This document shows, one piece after another, positions 32,355 through 41,910 of a stretch of 59,144 nt of DNA. The DNA lies in NCBI GenBank assembly GCA_902464485.1, contig CABQJJ010000007.1, forward strand, positions 1 through 59,144, given 5' to 3'. Origin of the DNA: an uncultured Collinsella sp. (GTDB taxonomy: Bacteria; Actinomycetota; Coriobacteriia; Coriobacteriales; Coriobacteriaceae). The notes beneath the pieces are model-generated. The model was not told the DNA's origin, ran no database searches, and saw only the letters and a program-made list of their open reading frames with translations. Made by a program: the position numbers and the translations under genes. Position 1 is the stretch's first letter, and each line of letters begins with the position of its first letter.

Positions 32355-33749
32355 ATGGCCCAGGAGACGGTTACGAACGGCACTGAAGCCCTGTTCACTC
32401 GCGAAGGCATGCCGCCCGTTAAGGAAATGATCCCGTGTGCCCTTCAGCACGTACTGGCATCGTTTGCCGGCATCATTACCCCGGCGGTCATCATGGCCGG
32501 CGTCTACGGCTTTAATAGCCAGCAGAGCACCGACATCATTCAGGTTGCGCTCATTCTTTCGGCAATCGACACGGCCCTTCAGGCCTTCGCTCCCTTCCGT
32601 CGCATCGGCGGCGGCCTGCCCATCGTCATGGGCGTTTCGTTCGCGTTCCTGCCGGCCCTGCAGGCCATGGGTGCCTCGGGCTTTAGTTTTGGTGCGCTGC
32701 TGGGCGGCGAGATTGTCGGCGGTGCCGTCGCGGTCCTCTTTGGTTTGGCCTACAGCAAGATTAAGTGGCTGTTCCCGCCCGTCGTGACCGGTACGGTCAT
32801 CTTCTCCATCGGCGTTTCGCTGTATCCCACGGCCGTCAAGTACATGGCCGGCGGTATGGGTACGCCGCTGTGGGGCACTCCGCAGGCCTGGTGCGTCGCT
32901 CTTATCACCTTCGCCGTGGTCTTTGCGCTCGCCAACTTTGGCAAGGGCACGCTCAAGCTGGGGTCCGTGTTCTTTGGCATGATCGTTGGCATGATCGTTT
33001 CGATCCCCTTTGGCATGATCGACTTCTCCAGCGTCGCCACCGCTCAGGTCTTCGCCCTTCCCAAGCTCATGCCCTACGCGCTCGAGTTTGACCCCGAGGT
33101 CTGCATCACCCTCGCCGTCGTGTTCCCCATGGTTGCCATCCAGGTTATCGGTGACGTCTCCGCCGCCTGCCTGGGCTCCATCGACCGTATGCCCACCGAG
33201 CGCGAGCTCTCCGGCGCTATCGTGTCCCAGGGCCTCACCTCTATGGTCGGCGGCCTGCTGGGCGGCCTTCCCACGAGCGCCCTTGGCCAGAACGTGGGCA
33301 TCATCTGCTCCAACAAGGTCGTCAACAAGTGGGTCTTTGTGATCATCGCGGCCGTCTTTGCCATCGCCGGTCTGTTCCCGCAGCTCTCTGCCGTGCTCTC
33401 CGCAATCCCGCAGCCCGTCATCGGCGGCGCTACCGTCGGCGTCTTTGGCACCATCACCATGAACGGCGTGCGCATGTTCACCCGCGAGGGCCTCACGCAG
33501 CGCACCACTACCATCGTCGGCACCTCCGTCGTCTTTGGTCTGGGTATCTGGATGGCCAGCGGTTGCCTTGCCGGCGAGGGCATGCCCGCCTGGGTGTCCA
33601 CCGTCATCGGCTCCAATGCCGTAACCCCCACCGCCATCATGGCCATTGTCCTTAACCTGATCCTTCCGCAGACGCCGGTCGTGGCCCAGCACATCGATGC
33701 TGCCAAGGACGCTGCCGTGGATCTGGTCTTGCCCGAGAGCAAGAAGTAG
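32355..33749 (+). CDS. NCS2 family purine permease (xanthine/uric acid type)
   Basis: The 464-residue protein has about 13 hydrophobic segments and the NCS2 motifs QHVLASFAGIITPAVI (first segment), ALGQNVGIICSNKVVNKW and GGATVGVFGTITMNG. Such carriers import xanthine, urate or uracil with protons. GGTGG lies before ATG 32355 and the ribosome site is weak. Its place at the head of a purine-hydroxylase cluster points to a purine rather than uracil. Confidence 0.9.
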   Translation: MAQETVTNGTEALFTREGMPPVKEMIPCALQHVLASFAGIITPAVIMAGVYGFNSQQSTDIIQVALILSAIDTALQAFAPFRRIGGGLPIVMGVSFAFLPALQAMGASGFSFGALLGGEIVGGAVAVLFGLAYSKIKWLFPPVVTGTVIFSIGVSLYPTAVKYMAGGMGTPLWGTPQAWCVALITFAVVFALANFGKGTLKLGSVFFGMIVGMIVSIPFGMIDFSSVATAQVFALPKLMPYALEFDPEVCITLAVVFPMVAIQVIGDVSAACLGSIDRMPTERELSGAIVSQGLTSMVGGLLGGLPTSALGQNVGIICSNKVVNKWVFVIIAAVFAIAGLFPQLSAVLSAIPQPVIGGATVGVFGTITMNGVRMFTREGLTQRTTTIVGTSVVFGLGIWMASGCLAGEGMPAWVSTVIGSNAVTPTAIMAIVLNLILPQTPVVAQHIDAAKDAAVDLVLPESKK

Positions 33750-33765
33750 CCAATTCGGTGCTATT

Positions 33766-33839
33766 CGTCGGCGGACGCATCGTCTCGTCCGCCGACGTCA
33801 TGCGGCGCCAAGCCGCACTTCAAAGGGCTTGTCCCTTTG
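33766..33839 (+). other. Three tandem stem-loops between permease and ssnA
   Basis: A perfect 12-bp stem (33766-33777 with 33786-33797), then TGCGGC with GCCGCA (33801-33817), then CAAAGGG with CCCTTTG (33821-33839) follow the permease stop directly. No T tract follows any of them. They may stabilise the upstream mRNA or set differential expression inside the operon. Confidence 0.65.
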
Positions 33840-33945
33840 GTGAAGCGTTGACGGGAGAGGGCCCGTTTCCGGTGTAGGCCGGCGCTTCGCACTTCCGCCA
33901 TGTCAGAGGTGTCAAACCCCGCCCCTGATGTTGAAGGGAGCACTT

Positions 33946-35301
33946 ATGCTTCTGGTTGCTAACGGTTCCGTCTTTACCCGCAACGCTCAGGCCCCGTTCA
34001 TTCCAAACGGTGCGGTCGCCATTGACGGAGATACGATCGCCGAAGTGGGCCCCGAGTGCGAGCTCAAGGCCAAGTACCCGGATGCCGAGTACGTCGACGC
34101 CCAGGGCAACCTTATCATGCCCGGACTCATCAACTGCCACACCCATATCTACTCGGGTCTGGCCCGCGGTCTTGCCATTAAAGGCTGCAACCCCACCAAC
34201 TTCCTGGAGAATCTTGAGCAGCAGTGGTGGAAGATCGACGACAACCTGACGCTCGACGGCACCAAGGCCAGCGCCTATGCCACGATTCTGGACTCCATCC
34301 GCGATGGCGTCACCACGATCTTCGATCACCATGCGAGCTTCTGCGAGATCCCGGAAAGCCTCTTTACCATTAAGGATGCAGCTCAGGAGCTGGGCATGCG
34401 TTCGTGCCTGTGCTACGAGGTCTCCGATCGCCGCGGCCAGGAAAAATGCGATCAGGCCATTGCCGAGAACGCCGAATTTGCCCAGTGGGCCGCCAAGGAG
34501 CGTCGCGATAACGACAACCACATGATCGCCGCCATGTTTGGCGGTCACGCCACCTTTACGCTATCGGACGAGACCATGGACAAGATGGCCGAGGCCAACA
34601 ACGGCCTGACCGGCTTCCACATCCATGTGTGCGAGGGCATGAACGACGTGTGGGATTCCCGCCTCAACCGCGGTGGCATCAGCCCCGTCGAGCGCCTGCT
34701 GCAGCACAACCTGCTGGGTCCCGACACCATGCTCGGCCACTGCATCCACGTGACGCCCGCCGAGATGGATATCGTCAAGGAGTCCGGCACCTGGCTCGTT
34801 AACAACCCCGAATCCAATATGGGCAACGCCGTGGGCTGCGCTCCCGTGCTCGAGTTCTTCCGCCGTAGCATCCCCGTGTGCATGGGCACCGACGCCTACA
34901 CCCACGATATGCTCGAGAGCCTTAAGGTCTTCCTGATCATTCAGCGCCATAACGCCGCCATGCCCAACGTGGGCTGGTGCGAGGCCATGACCATGCTGTT
35001 CGAGAATAATGCCAAGATGGCCAGCAAGTACTTCGACCGCAAGCTCGGCGTGCTCGAGGCCGGTGCCGCCGCCGACGTCATCGTCATGGACTACAAGCCC
35101 TTTACGCCGCTGAGCGAGGAGAATATCGACGGTCACATGCTCTTTGGCATGATGGGCAAAAACTGCCGCACCACCATCATCAACGGCAAGGTCCTGTACA
35201 AGGATCGCGAGTTCGTCGGTATCGACGAGGACAAGATCAACGCGTGGACCATGGCCGAGTCTAAGAAGCTTTGGGGCACGCTCAACGAGCGCGTGTACTA
35301 A
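33946..35301 (+). CDS. ssnA: Putative aminohydrolase SsnA
   Basis: The 451-residue amidohydrolase-superfamily protein shows the metal-binding HTH (INCHTHIYSGLARG), the His of GFHIHVCEG, GHCIHV, and the Asp of CMGTDAYTHD. SsnA occurs with ygfK and xdhD in selenium-dependent hydroxylase clusters, where a purine or pyrimidine deaminase or ring-opening role is assumed but not proven. ATG 33946 follows GAAGGGAG; ATG 33928 is in frame but lacks a ribosome binding site. Confidence 0.92.
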   Translation: MLLVANGSVFTRNAQAPFIPNGAVAIDGDTIAEVGPECELKAKYPDAEYVDAQGNLIMPGLINCHTHIYSGLARGLAIKGCNPTNFLENLEQQWWKIDDNLTLDGTKASAYATILDSIRDGVTTIFDHHASFCEIPESLFTIKDAAQELGMRSCLCYEVSDRRGQEKCDQAIAENAEFAQWAAKERRDNDNHMIAAMFGGHATFTLSDETMDKMAEANNGLTGFHIHVCEGMNDVWDSRLNRGGISPVERLLQHNLLGPDTMLGHCIHVTPAEMDIVKESGTWLVNNPESNMGNAVGCAPVLEFFRRSIPVCMGTDAYTHDMLESLKVFLIIQRHNAAMPNVGWCEAMTMLFENNAKMASKYFDRKLGVLEAGAAADVIVMDYKPFTPLSEENIDGHMLFGMMGKNCRTTIINGKVLYKDREFVGIDEDKINAWTMAESKKLWGTLNERVY

Positions 35302-35317
35302 TCACATTTTGATATTT

Positions 35318-35431
35318 CGCGCGTCGGATGTTTCGCCGCATCCGACGCGCGTATAGGCGACCTCCGCGGGGTCGCCGGCGCTGTGCCAGCGCTACACCGT
35401 ATTTGCGCCCGCCGCGCGGTCTCGCCGGGCG
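35318..35431 (+). other. Four tandem stem-loops between ssnA and ygfK
   Basis: Stems are 13 bp perfect (35318-35330 with 35339-35351), 7 bp (35356-35362 with 35370-35376), 6 bp (35378-35383 with 35387-35392) and 6 bp (35407-35412 with 35426-35431). They almost fill the 149-base gap and lack T tracts, like the array before ssnA. Confidence 0.65.
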
Positions 35432-35450
35432 TTACAGAGAGGAGCTCACT

Positions 35451-38450
35451 ATGAGCGACATCATGAGGCCGATCCCGTTTTCGCAGCTGATGAACTGGAT
35501 CATCGAGGAGCACAAGACCCAGGACGCCATCTTTGGCGTGCGTAAGATGGTCAAGACCAACCAGGAGGGCGCGCTTCCCATTTTTGACGAGCGCATCGAG
35601 ACTCCTTTTGGCCCGGCCGCCGGTCCCAACACGCAGCTTGCCCAGAACATCGTGGCATCCTATGTTGCCGGCTCGCGCTTCTTTGAGCTCAAGACCGTTC
35701 AGGTTATGGACGGCGAGGAGCTCTCCAAGTGTGTGAACAAGCCCTGCATCGTGGCTCAGGACGAGTGCTACAACTGCGAATGGTCGACCGAGCTCGAGGT
35801 TCCGCAGGCCTTTGCCGAGTACGTGAAGGCATGGTTCGCCTGCCATCTGATCGCTCGCGAGTACGGCCTGGGAAGCCCGGACGGCTTTGTCTTCAACATG
35901 TCCGTGGGCTATGACCTGGAGGGCATCAAGAGCCCCAAGGTCGACGCCTACATCGAGGGCATGAAGGACGCTAGCGGCTCTGACGTCTGGAACGAGTGCC
36001 GTGCCTGGGTGCTCGCCAACCTGGACAAGTTTGAGCATGTCGACGCCGCGTTTGTCGAGTCCATCCCGGCACGTGTCTCCAACTCCATCACCGAGTCCAC
36101 CCTGCACGGCTGCCCGCCCGCCGAGATCGAGCGCATCGCGACCTATCTGATCACCGAGAAGGGCCTCAACACCTACATCAAGTGCAACCCCACGCTGCTG
36201 GGCTATGAGTTTGCCCGCCAGCGTCTGAACGAGCTGGGCTTTGACTACATCGTCTTCGACGATACACACTTCCGTGAGGACCTGCAGTGGGTCGACGCCG
36301 TGCCCATGTTCGAGCGCCTGATTGCCCTGTGCGCCGAGCGCGGCCTGGAGTTTGGCGTCAAGCTGACCAACACCTTTCCCGTCGACGTGACGAGGAATGA
36401 GCTGCCCTCCACCGAGATGTACATGTCCGGCCGTTCTCTGTTCTCGCTGACCATCGAGGCCGCCCGCCGCATTACCGAGCAGTTCGATGGCAAGCTGCGC
36501 ATCAGCTACTCCGGCGGTGCCACGGTCTACAACATCCGTGCCCTGTACGATGCCGGCATTTGGCCCGTCACCTTGGCGACCGACGTACTCAAGCCCGGTG
36601 GCTACGAGCGCTTTAGCCAGATGGCCGGCGAGTTTACCGATCTGGACGGAAAGCCGTTCGCGGGCGTCTCTCTCGAGGCCGTGACGGCGATCCAGACCGA
36701 CTCGCTCACCAACCCGCTCTACAAGAAGCCGCTGCGCCCGCTGCCCGACCGCAAGGTTGCCGGCAAGAGCCCGCTCAATGACTGCTTTACCACGCCGTGC
36801 CGCACGAGCTGCCCCATCCAGCAGGATATTCCCGCCTATCTGGCGGCTATTGACGAGGGCCGCTACGAGGACGCGCTCAACATCATCATCGAGCGCAACG
36901 CCCTGCCGTTCATTACCGGCACCATCTGCCCACATCCCTGCGGTCGTGCCTGCGAGCGTGCGTTCTACGAGCCCGAGGGCGCCCAGATTCGCGCCAGCAA
37001 GCTTAAGGCAGCCCGTGAGGCCATGACCGCCGTGCTGCCCAAGCTGCGCGCCCAGGCCATTGCCAACGACAGCGAGCGCAACGTTGCCGTTATCGGCGGC
37101 GGCCCGGCCGGTCTGGCGACGGCGTTCTTCCTGACGCGTGCCGGCGTGCCCGTCACCATCTTCGAGGCCCGCGACTCCCTCGGCGGCGTGGTCCGTCACG
37201 TGATCCCCGAGTTCCGTATTGCCAGCGATGATATCTCGCACGACGCCGAGCTCTGCCTGGCCTTTGGCGCCAAGGTGCAGCTCAACGCCCGCGTGGAGTC
37301 CATCGACGAGCTCAAGGCCCAGGGCTTTACCGACGTGGTCGTGGCCACCGGTGCCTGGATGCCCGGCTCTGCGGGCTTGGGCGAGGGTGCCGAGCTCGAC
37401 GTGCTGGAGTTCCTCGAGGCCGCCAAGAAGGGCGAGAAGCTCGAGCTGGGCGAGGACGTCGTGGTCATTGGCGCCGGCAACACCGCCATGGACGCGGCTC
37501 GCGTGGCCAAGCGCCTGGCTGGCGTGAAGAACGTGCGTCTGGTGTATCGCCGTACCAAGAAGCAGATGCCCGCCGACGAGGAAGAGCTCGATCTTGCTCT
37601 TGCCGACGGCGTTGAGTTCTGCGAGCTGCTGGCGCCCAAGGCACTCAACGGCGCCGTGCTGACCTGCGATGTTATGGAGCTTGGCGAGCCGGATGCAAGC
37701 GGCCGCCGCAGCCCCGTCGCCACGGGCGAGACCGTCGAGCTGCCTGCCACCACGGTGATCTGCGCCGTGGGCGAGGGCATCGATGCCAGCCTGTACGACG
37801 CCGCGGGCGTCGAGCATGACCGTCGCGGCCGCCTTGCCGCCACCTCCACCGGCGTCGAGGGCGTCTGGGCTGCGGGCGACTGCCGCCGCGGTCCGGCCAC
37901 CGTGGTCGAGGCTATCGCCGATGCCGCCGAGGTCGCCCGTGCCATCGCCGGCGTGGACTTTAACAAGTACGCCGACTGCAACGAGCAGGCCGATCGCGAG
38001 GACGCCTGCTACGAGCGCAAGGGGTCGCTGTGCCGCGACAAGCGCAACTGCACCAAGACCCGCTGCCTGGGCTGCGGCTCGGTGTGCGAGGTCTGCTGCG
38101 ACGTGTGCCCCAACCGAGCCAACGTGGCAATTAAAGTGCCGGGCTTGGCCAAGCATCAGGTCGTCCATGTCGACGGCATGTGCAACGAGTGCGGCAACTG
38201 CGCCGTGTTCTGCCCCTACCAGGAGGGTCGTCCCTACAAGGACAAGCTCACCCTGTTCTGGAGCGAGGAGGACATGGAGAACTCCGAGAACGAAGGCTTC
38301 CTGGCCGTGGGCGAGGACCACTTTAAGGTCCGCGTTGCTGGCACGGTCCGCACCGTCTCGGTCGATGCCGTCAACACCGGTCTGCCCGAGGCCGTCCGCC
38401 TGACCATCAGGGCCGTGCGCGACAACTATTCGTATCTTCTTAAGAAATAG
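35451..38450 (+). CDS. ygfK: Putative selenate reductase subunit YgfK (iron-sulphur flavoprotein)
   Basis: This 999-residue protein has a dihydroorotate/dihydropyrimidine dehydrogenase-like barrel (about 1-430), a GltD-like cysteine region (CRTSCPIQQDIPAYL near 450; CPHPCGRACERAF near 495), an FAD site VIGGGPAGLATAFFL (about 545), an NAD(P) site VIGAGNTAMDAARVA (about 669) and a C-terminal two-cluster part (CLGCGSVCEVCCDVCP about 870; CNECGNCAVFCP about 910). It likely moves electrons between NAD(P)H, flavin and ferredoxin in anaerobic purine metabolism. ATG 35451 follows GAGAGGAG; the open frame from 35328 covers hairpin spacer. The ferredoxin gene starts 11 bases later. Confidence 0.93.
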   Translation: MSDIMRPIPFSQLMNWIIEEHKTQDAIFGVRKMVKTNQEGALPIFDERIETPFGPAAGPNTQLAQNIVASYVAGSRFFELKTVQVMDGEELSKCVNKPCIVAQDECYNCEWSTELEVPQAFAEYVKAWFACHLIAREYGLGSPDGFVFNMSVGYDLEGIKSPKVDAYIEGMKDASGSDVWNECRAWVLANLDKFEHVDAAFVESIPARVSNSITESTLHGCPPAEIERIATYLITEKGLNTYIKCNPTLLGYEFARQRLNELGFDYIVFDDTHFREDLQWVDAVPMFERLIALCAERGLEFGVKLTNTFPVDVTRNELPSTEMYMSGRSLFSLTIEAARRITEQFDGKLRISYSGGATVYNIRALYDAGIWPVTLATDVLKPGGYERFSQMAGEFTDLDGKPFAGVSLEAVTAIQTDSLTNPLYKKPLRPLPDRKVAGKSPLNDCFTTPCRTSCPIQQDIPAYLAAIDEGRYEDALNIIIERNALPFITGTICPHPCGRACERAFYEPEGAQIRASKLKAAREAMTAVLPKLRAQAIANDSERNVAVIGGGPAGLATAFFLTRAGVPVTIFEARDSLGGVVRHVIPEFRIASDDISHDAELCLAFGAKVQLNARVESIDELKAQGFTDVVVATGAWMPGSAGLGEGAELDVLEFLEAAKKGEKLELGEDVVVIGAGNTAMDAARVAKRLAGVKNVRLVYRRTKKQMPADEEELDLALADGVEFCELLAPKALNGAVLTCDVMELGEPDASGRRSPVATGETVELPATTVICAVGEGIDASLYDAAGVEHDRRGRLAATSTGVEGVWAAGDCRRGPATVVEAIADAAEVARAIAGVDFNKYADCNEQADREDACYERKGSLCRDKRNCTKTRCLGCGSVCEVCCDVCPNRANVAIKVPGLAKHQVVHVDGMCNECGNCAVFCPYQEGRPYKDKLTLFWSEEDMENSENEGFLAVGEDHFKVRVAGTVRTVSVDAVNTGLPEAVRLTIRAVRDNYSYLLKK

Positions 38451-38461
38451 GCGAGTCTCTT

Positions 38462-38941
38462 ATGGCCAAATCCATTCAACATTACGTGGCCTACGTTGCC
38501 TGCGGAAGCGGTTGCGTCTCCGCAGGCGGCGACGCCCGCTGCAGCGAAGGCTGCATTGGCTGTGGCGCCTGCGTCACGGCCTGTCCCCACGGCGCCATTG
38601 CGCTGGTCGATGGCATCGCCCGTGTGGATCGCTCCAAGTGCACGGGCTGTGGCCTGTGCGGCATGGCGTGCCCGCAGCGCGTGATTGCCTTCGTTCCCGG
38701 CTACCAGAACATCCTGGTGCGTTGCAACAATACCGATAAGGGCGCCATCGCCCGCAAGATCTGCGACACGAGCTGCATCGGTTGCGGCATGTGCGCCAAA
38801 AAGTGCCCTGCCGGCGCTATCCGCATCGAGGACAACTGCGCCCATATCGACGGTGCGGACTGCCTGTCGTGCGGCATGTGTGCCGTCGTCTGTCCGCACG
38901 GCGCCATCCATGACCGCACCGGCATCGCCGCCGGCGTGTAG
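38462..38941 (+). CDS. Ferredoxin with four 4Fe-4S sites (electron carrier of the cluster)
   Basis: The 159-residue protein contains four CxxCxxCxxxCP motifs: CIGCGACVTACP, CTGCGLCGMACP, CIGCGMCAKKCP and CLSCGMCAVVCP. An N-terminal Cys-rich stretch (VACGSGCVSAGG) resembles the start of RnfB-type proteins. It sits between ygfK and the hydroxylase with short gaps and probably carries electrons between them. The second half is like the ferredoxin part of AegA-type proteins. Confidence 0.88.
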   Translation: MAKSIQHYVAYVACGSGCVSAGGDARCSEGCIGCGACVTACPHGAIALVDGIARVDRSKCTGCGLCGMACPQRVIAFVPGYQNILVRCNNTDKGAIARKICDTSCIGCGMCAKKCPAGAIRIEDNCAHIDGADCLSCGMCAVVCPHGAIHDRTGIAAGV

Positions 38942-38953
38942 AGGGGAATCACC

Positions 38954-41731
38954 ATGGCACAGGAATTCACTTTTACCGTTAACGGTGTCGAGTGTACGAC
39001 GACCCAAAACAAGCCGTTGCTGCGCTACCTGCGCGACGACCTGAACATCCACTCCGCCAAGGACGGCTGCTCCGAGGGCGCGTGCGGCACCTGCACCATC
39101 CATGTGGACGGTGCGGCCGTGAAGGCATGCGTGCTGACCACCGCCCTTGCCGCCGGCCGCAATATCGTGACCGTCGAGGGCCTGCCCGAGGACGTGCGCG
39201 AGGCATTTGTGTACGCCTTTGGCGCCGTGGGCGCTGTACAGTGTGGCTTTTGCATCCCCGGCATGGTCATGGCGGGTGCAGCGCTGATCGCCGAGGACCC
39301 CGAGCCCACCGAAGAGCAGATCAAGTACGCCATCCGCGGCAACGTCTGCCGCTGCACCGGCTACAAGAAGATCATCGAGGGCATCTCGCTGGCCGCTGCG
39401 GTGCTCCGCGGCGAAAAGCAGATCGACGAGGATCTGGAGCGCGGCGACGACTACGGCGTGGGCAAGCGCGCCTTCCGTATCGACGTGCGCAAGAAGGTGC
39501 TCGGCGAGGGCAAGTATCCCGACGACATCGACAAGCTCGATCAGCCGGGTCTGACCTACGCCAGCGCCGTGCGTTCCAAGTATCCGCGCGCCCGTGTGCT
39601 CTCCATCGATACCTCCAAAGCCGAGGCCCTGCCCGGCGTGGTGGGCATCCTGCGCGCCGAGGACGTGCCGGTCAACCAGGTCGGCCACCTTATCCAAGAC
39701 TGGGACGTCATGATCGCAGCGGGCGATATCACCCGCTGCGTGGGCGATGCCATCGTGCTGGTGGTTGCCGAGGACGAGGCGACGCTCGAGAAGGCCAAGA
39801 AGCTCGTAAAGATCGATTACGAGCCGCTGGAGCCCGTGCGCAATATCGCCGAGGCCAAGGCCGCCGACGCCCCGCGCCTGCACGACAGCTTCTTTGCCTT
39901 TGGCAACACGGTGGAACTCAAGGACAACGTGTGCCAGAGCCGTCACGTGATGCGCGGCGACGCCGCCAAGGCGCTGGCGGAGAGCGCGTTTACCGTGACG
40001 CAGCGCTTTACCACGCCCTTTACCGAGCATGCCTTCTTGGAGCCCGAGTGCGCCGTCGCCTTCCCGTACAAGAACGGCGTCAAGGTGCAGTCGACCGACC
40101 AGGGTGCCTACGATACACGCAAAGAGTGTGCCCACATGTTTGGCTGGGATAGCGAACCCGAGCGTGTGGTCGTCGAGACCATGCTCGTGGGAGGCGGCTT
40201 TGGCGGCAAGGAGGACGTGTCCGTCCAGCACCTGGCCGCGCTCGCCGCCTATAAGTTCCAGCGTCCTGTGAAGTGCAAGCTCACGCGTGCCGAGTCGCTT
40301 GCGTTCCATCCCAAGCGCCATGCCATGGACGGCACCTTTACGCTGGGTTGCGACGCCGAGGGCAACTTTACCGGCCTGGACTGCGAGATCAACTTTGATA
40401 CCGGCGCCTACGCATCGCTGTGCGGCCCGGTGCTCGAGCGCGCCTGCACGCATGCCGTCGGCCCCTACAAGTATCAGAACACCGACATTCGCGGCTTTGG
40501 CTACTACACCAACAACCCGCCCGCCGGCGCGTACCGCGGCTTTGGCGTTTGCCAGTCCGAGTTTGCACTCGAGAGCCTGATCGACCTGCTGGCACAGAAG
40601 GTCGGCCTTGATCCGTGGGAGATCCGCTACAAGAACGCGATCGAGCCGGGCGAGGTGCTTCCCAACGGCCAGATTGCCGACTGCTCCACGGCGCTGAAGG
40701 AGACGCTGCTCGAGGTCAAGGATGCCTACTACGCGCATTCCGGCCACGCTGGCATCGCCTGTGCCATGAAGAACGCCGGCGTGGGCGTGGGCCTGCCCGA
40801 TGCCGGCCGCTGCAAGATTCGCGTCGAGGATGGCCGCGCCGTGGTCTATGCCGCCACGTCCGACATCGGCCAGGGCTGCAACACCGTCTTTTTGCAGGAT
40901 GTTGCCGAGGCTTGCGGTCTGCCGCTGAGCTGCATTGCCAACGGCGAGTGCTCCACCGAGAACGCTCCCGACTCCGGCACCACGTCTGGCTCGCGCCAGA
41001 CGGTCGTGACCGGCGAGGCCGTGCGCGGCGCCGCCTTCTTGCTGCGCGATGCCATGGTTGGCATTGAGGCCGGCAAGCCTGCACCCATCGCTCCGGTGAG
41101 CGCGCATGGCGACGGCGTCAAGATCGAGTACGACGACGGTCGCGCCTATCAGCTGCGCTCGCAGGAGCTCGTCGCCGGCCAGGGCATGCATCCTCGGGAT
41201 CCTGCGGCCGCCATCAAGGCGCTCGAGGGATGCGAGTTTGGCTACGTGTATCTGGAGCCGACCGACAAGCTGGGCGCCGACGTTCCCAACCCCAAGAGCC
41301 ACATCTGCTACGGTTTTGCCACGCATGTGGTCATTTTGGATGATGACGGTCGCGTGAGCGAGGTCTATGCCGCGCACGATTCCGGCAAGGTGGTCAACCC
41401 CATCTCCATTCAGGGTCAGATCGAAGGCGGCGTGCTCATGGGTATGGGCTACGCGCTTACCGAGGACTGGCCGCTCAAGGACTGCGTACCCCAGGCAAGG
41501 TACGGCACGCTCGGGCTGTTCCGTGCGCCCGAGATTCCGGATATCCACGCCATCTACGTGGAGAAGGACGAGCTGCTGCCCGTGGCATATGGCGGCAAGG
41601 GCATCGGCGAGATCGCAACGATCCCCACAGCGCCCGCCGTACAGAATGCCTATCGCGCGTTTGACGGCAAGCTGCGTCCGGATCTGCCCATGGTGGATAC
41701 GCCCTACAGCCGCGCCCGCAACCGCGGGTAG
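38954..41731 (+). CDS. xdhD: XdhD-type molybdenum hydroxylase (probable selenium-dependent xanthine dehydrogenase)
   Basis: One 925-residue chain joins a 2Fe-2S domain (Cys39, 44, 47, 59; Cys97, 100, 132, 134) and the two molybdopterin domains (GGGFGGKEDV, GAYRGFGVCQSEFALE, and the likely catalytic Glu in GGKGIGEIATIP near residue 890). The FAD subunit of classical xanthine dehydrogenase is absent, so electrons must leave through the iron-sulphur partner proteins encoded upstream. The company of ssnA and ygfK matches the selenium-dependent type described in clostridia and Enterococcus. Substrate (xanthine, hypoxanthine or urate) is inferred. A terminator follows at 41800. Confidence 0.9.
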   Translation: MAQEFTFTVNGVECTTTQNKPLLRYLRDDLNIHSAKDGCSEGACGTCTIHVDGAAVKACVLTTALAAGRNIVTVEGLPEDVREAFVYAFGAVGAVQCGFCIPGMVMAGAALIAEDPEPTEEQIKYAIRGNVCRCTGYKKIIEGISLAAAVLRGEKQIDEDLERGDDYGVGKRAFRIDVRKKVLGEGKYPDDIDKLDQPGLTYASAVRSKYPRARVLSIDTSKAEALPGVVGILRAEDVPVNQVGHLIQDWDVMIAAGDITRCVGDAIVLVVAEDEATLEKAKKLVKIDYEPLEPVRNIAEAKAADAPRLHDSFFAFGNTVELKDNVCQSRHVMRGDAAKALAESAFTVTQRFTTPFTEHAFLEPECAVAFPYKNGVKVQSTDQGAYDTRKECAHMFGWDSEPERVVVETMLVGGGFGGKEDVSVQHLAALAAYKFQRPVKCKLTRAESLAFHPKRHAMDGTFTLGCDAEGNFTGLDCEINFDTGAYASLCGPVLERACTHAVGPYKYQNTDIRGFGYYTNNPPAGAYRGFGVCQSEFALESLIDLLAQKVGLDPWEIRYKNAIEPGEVLPNGQIADCSTALKETLLEVKDAYYAHSGHAGIACAMKNAGVGVGLPDAGRCKIRVEDGRAVVYAATSDIGQGCNTVFLQDVAEACGLPLSCIANGECSTENAPDSGTTSGSRQTVVTGEAVRGAAFLLRDAMVGIEAGKPAPIAPVSAHGDGVKIEYDDGRAYQLRSQELVAGQGMHPRDPAAAIKALEGCEFGYVYLEPTDKLGADVPNPKSHICYGFATHVVILDDDGRVSEVYAAHDSGKVVNPISIQGQIEGGVLMGMGYALTEDWPLKDCVPQARYGTLGLFRAPEIPDIHAIYVEKDELLPVAYGGKGIGEIATIPTAPAVQNAYRAFDGKLRPDLPMVDTPYSRARNRG

Positions 41732-41799
41732 GGCAGGGCGCGGATGGCATTTCTGACGGGCTGTTCGCGCTCACCATCAACTGCATATGCTGCGCCTTT

Positions 41800-41831
41800 G
41801 GCCCCGGCTTCATCGTGAACCGGGGCCTTTT
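41800..41831 (+). terminator. Terminator of the purine cluster
   Basis: GGCCCCGG (41800-41807) pairs with CCGGGGCC (41820-41827), followed by TTTT. Confidence 0.9.
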
Positions 41832-41910
41832 GTTTGGAGCGGAAGCTGCGACCCGGAATTCGGGCAATTCGGTGGTCAGGGGTTGAGCGAGCGTTGCGCT
41901 AAGGATGCCA

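Noticed and set aside
35298..41548. Two minus-strand open frames of about 1000 codons opposite ygfK and xdhD
   Set aside because: Both mirror clear iron-sulphur and molybdenum enzyme genes on the plus strand and show no family motifs.
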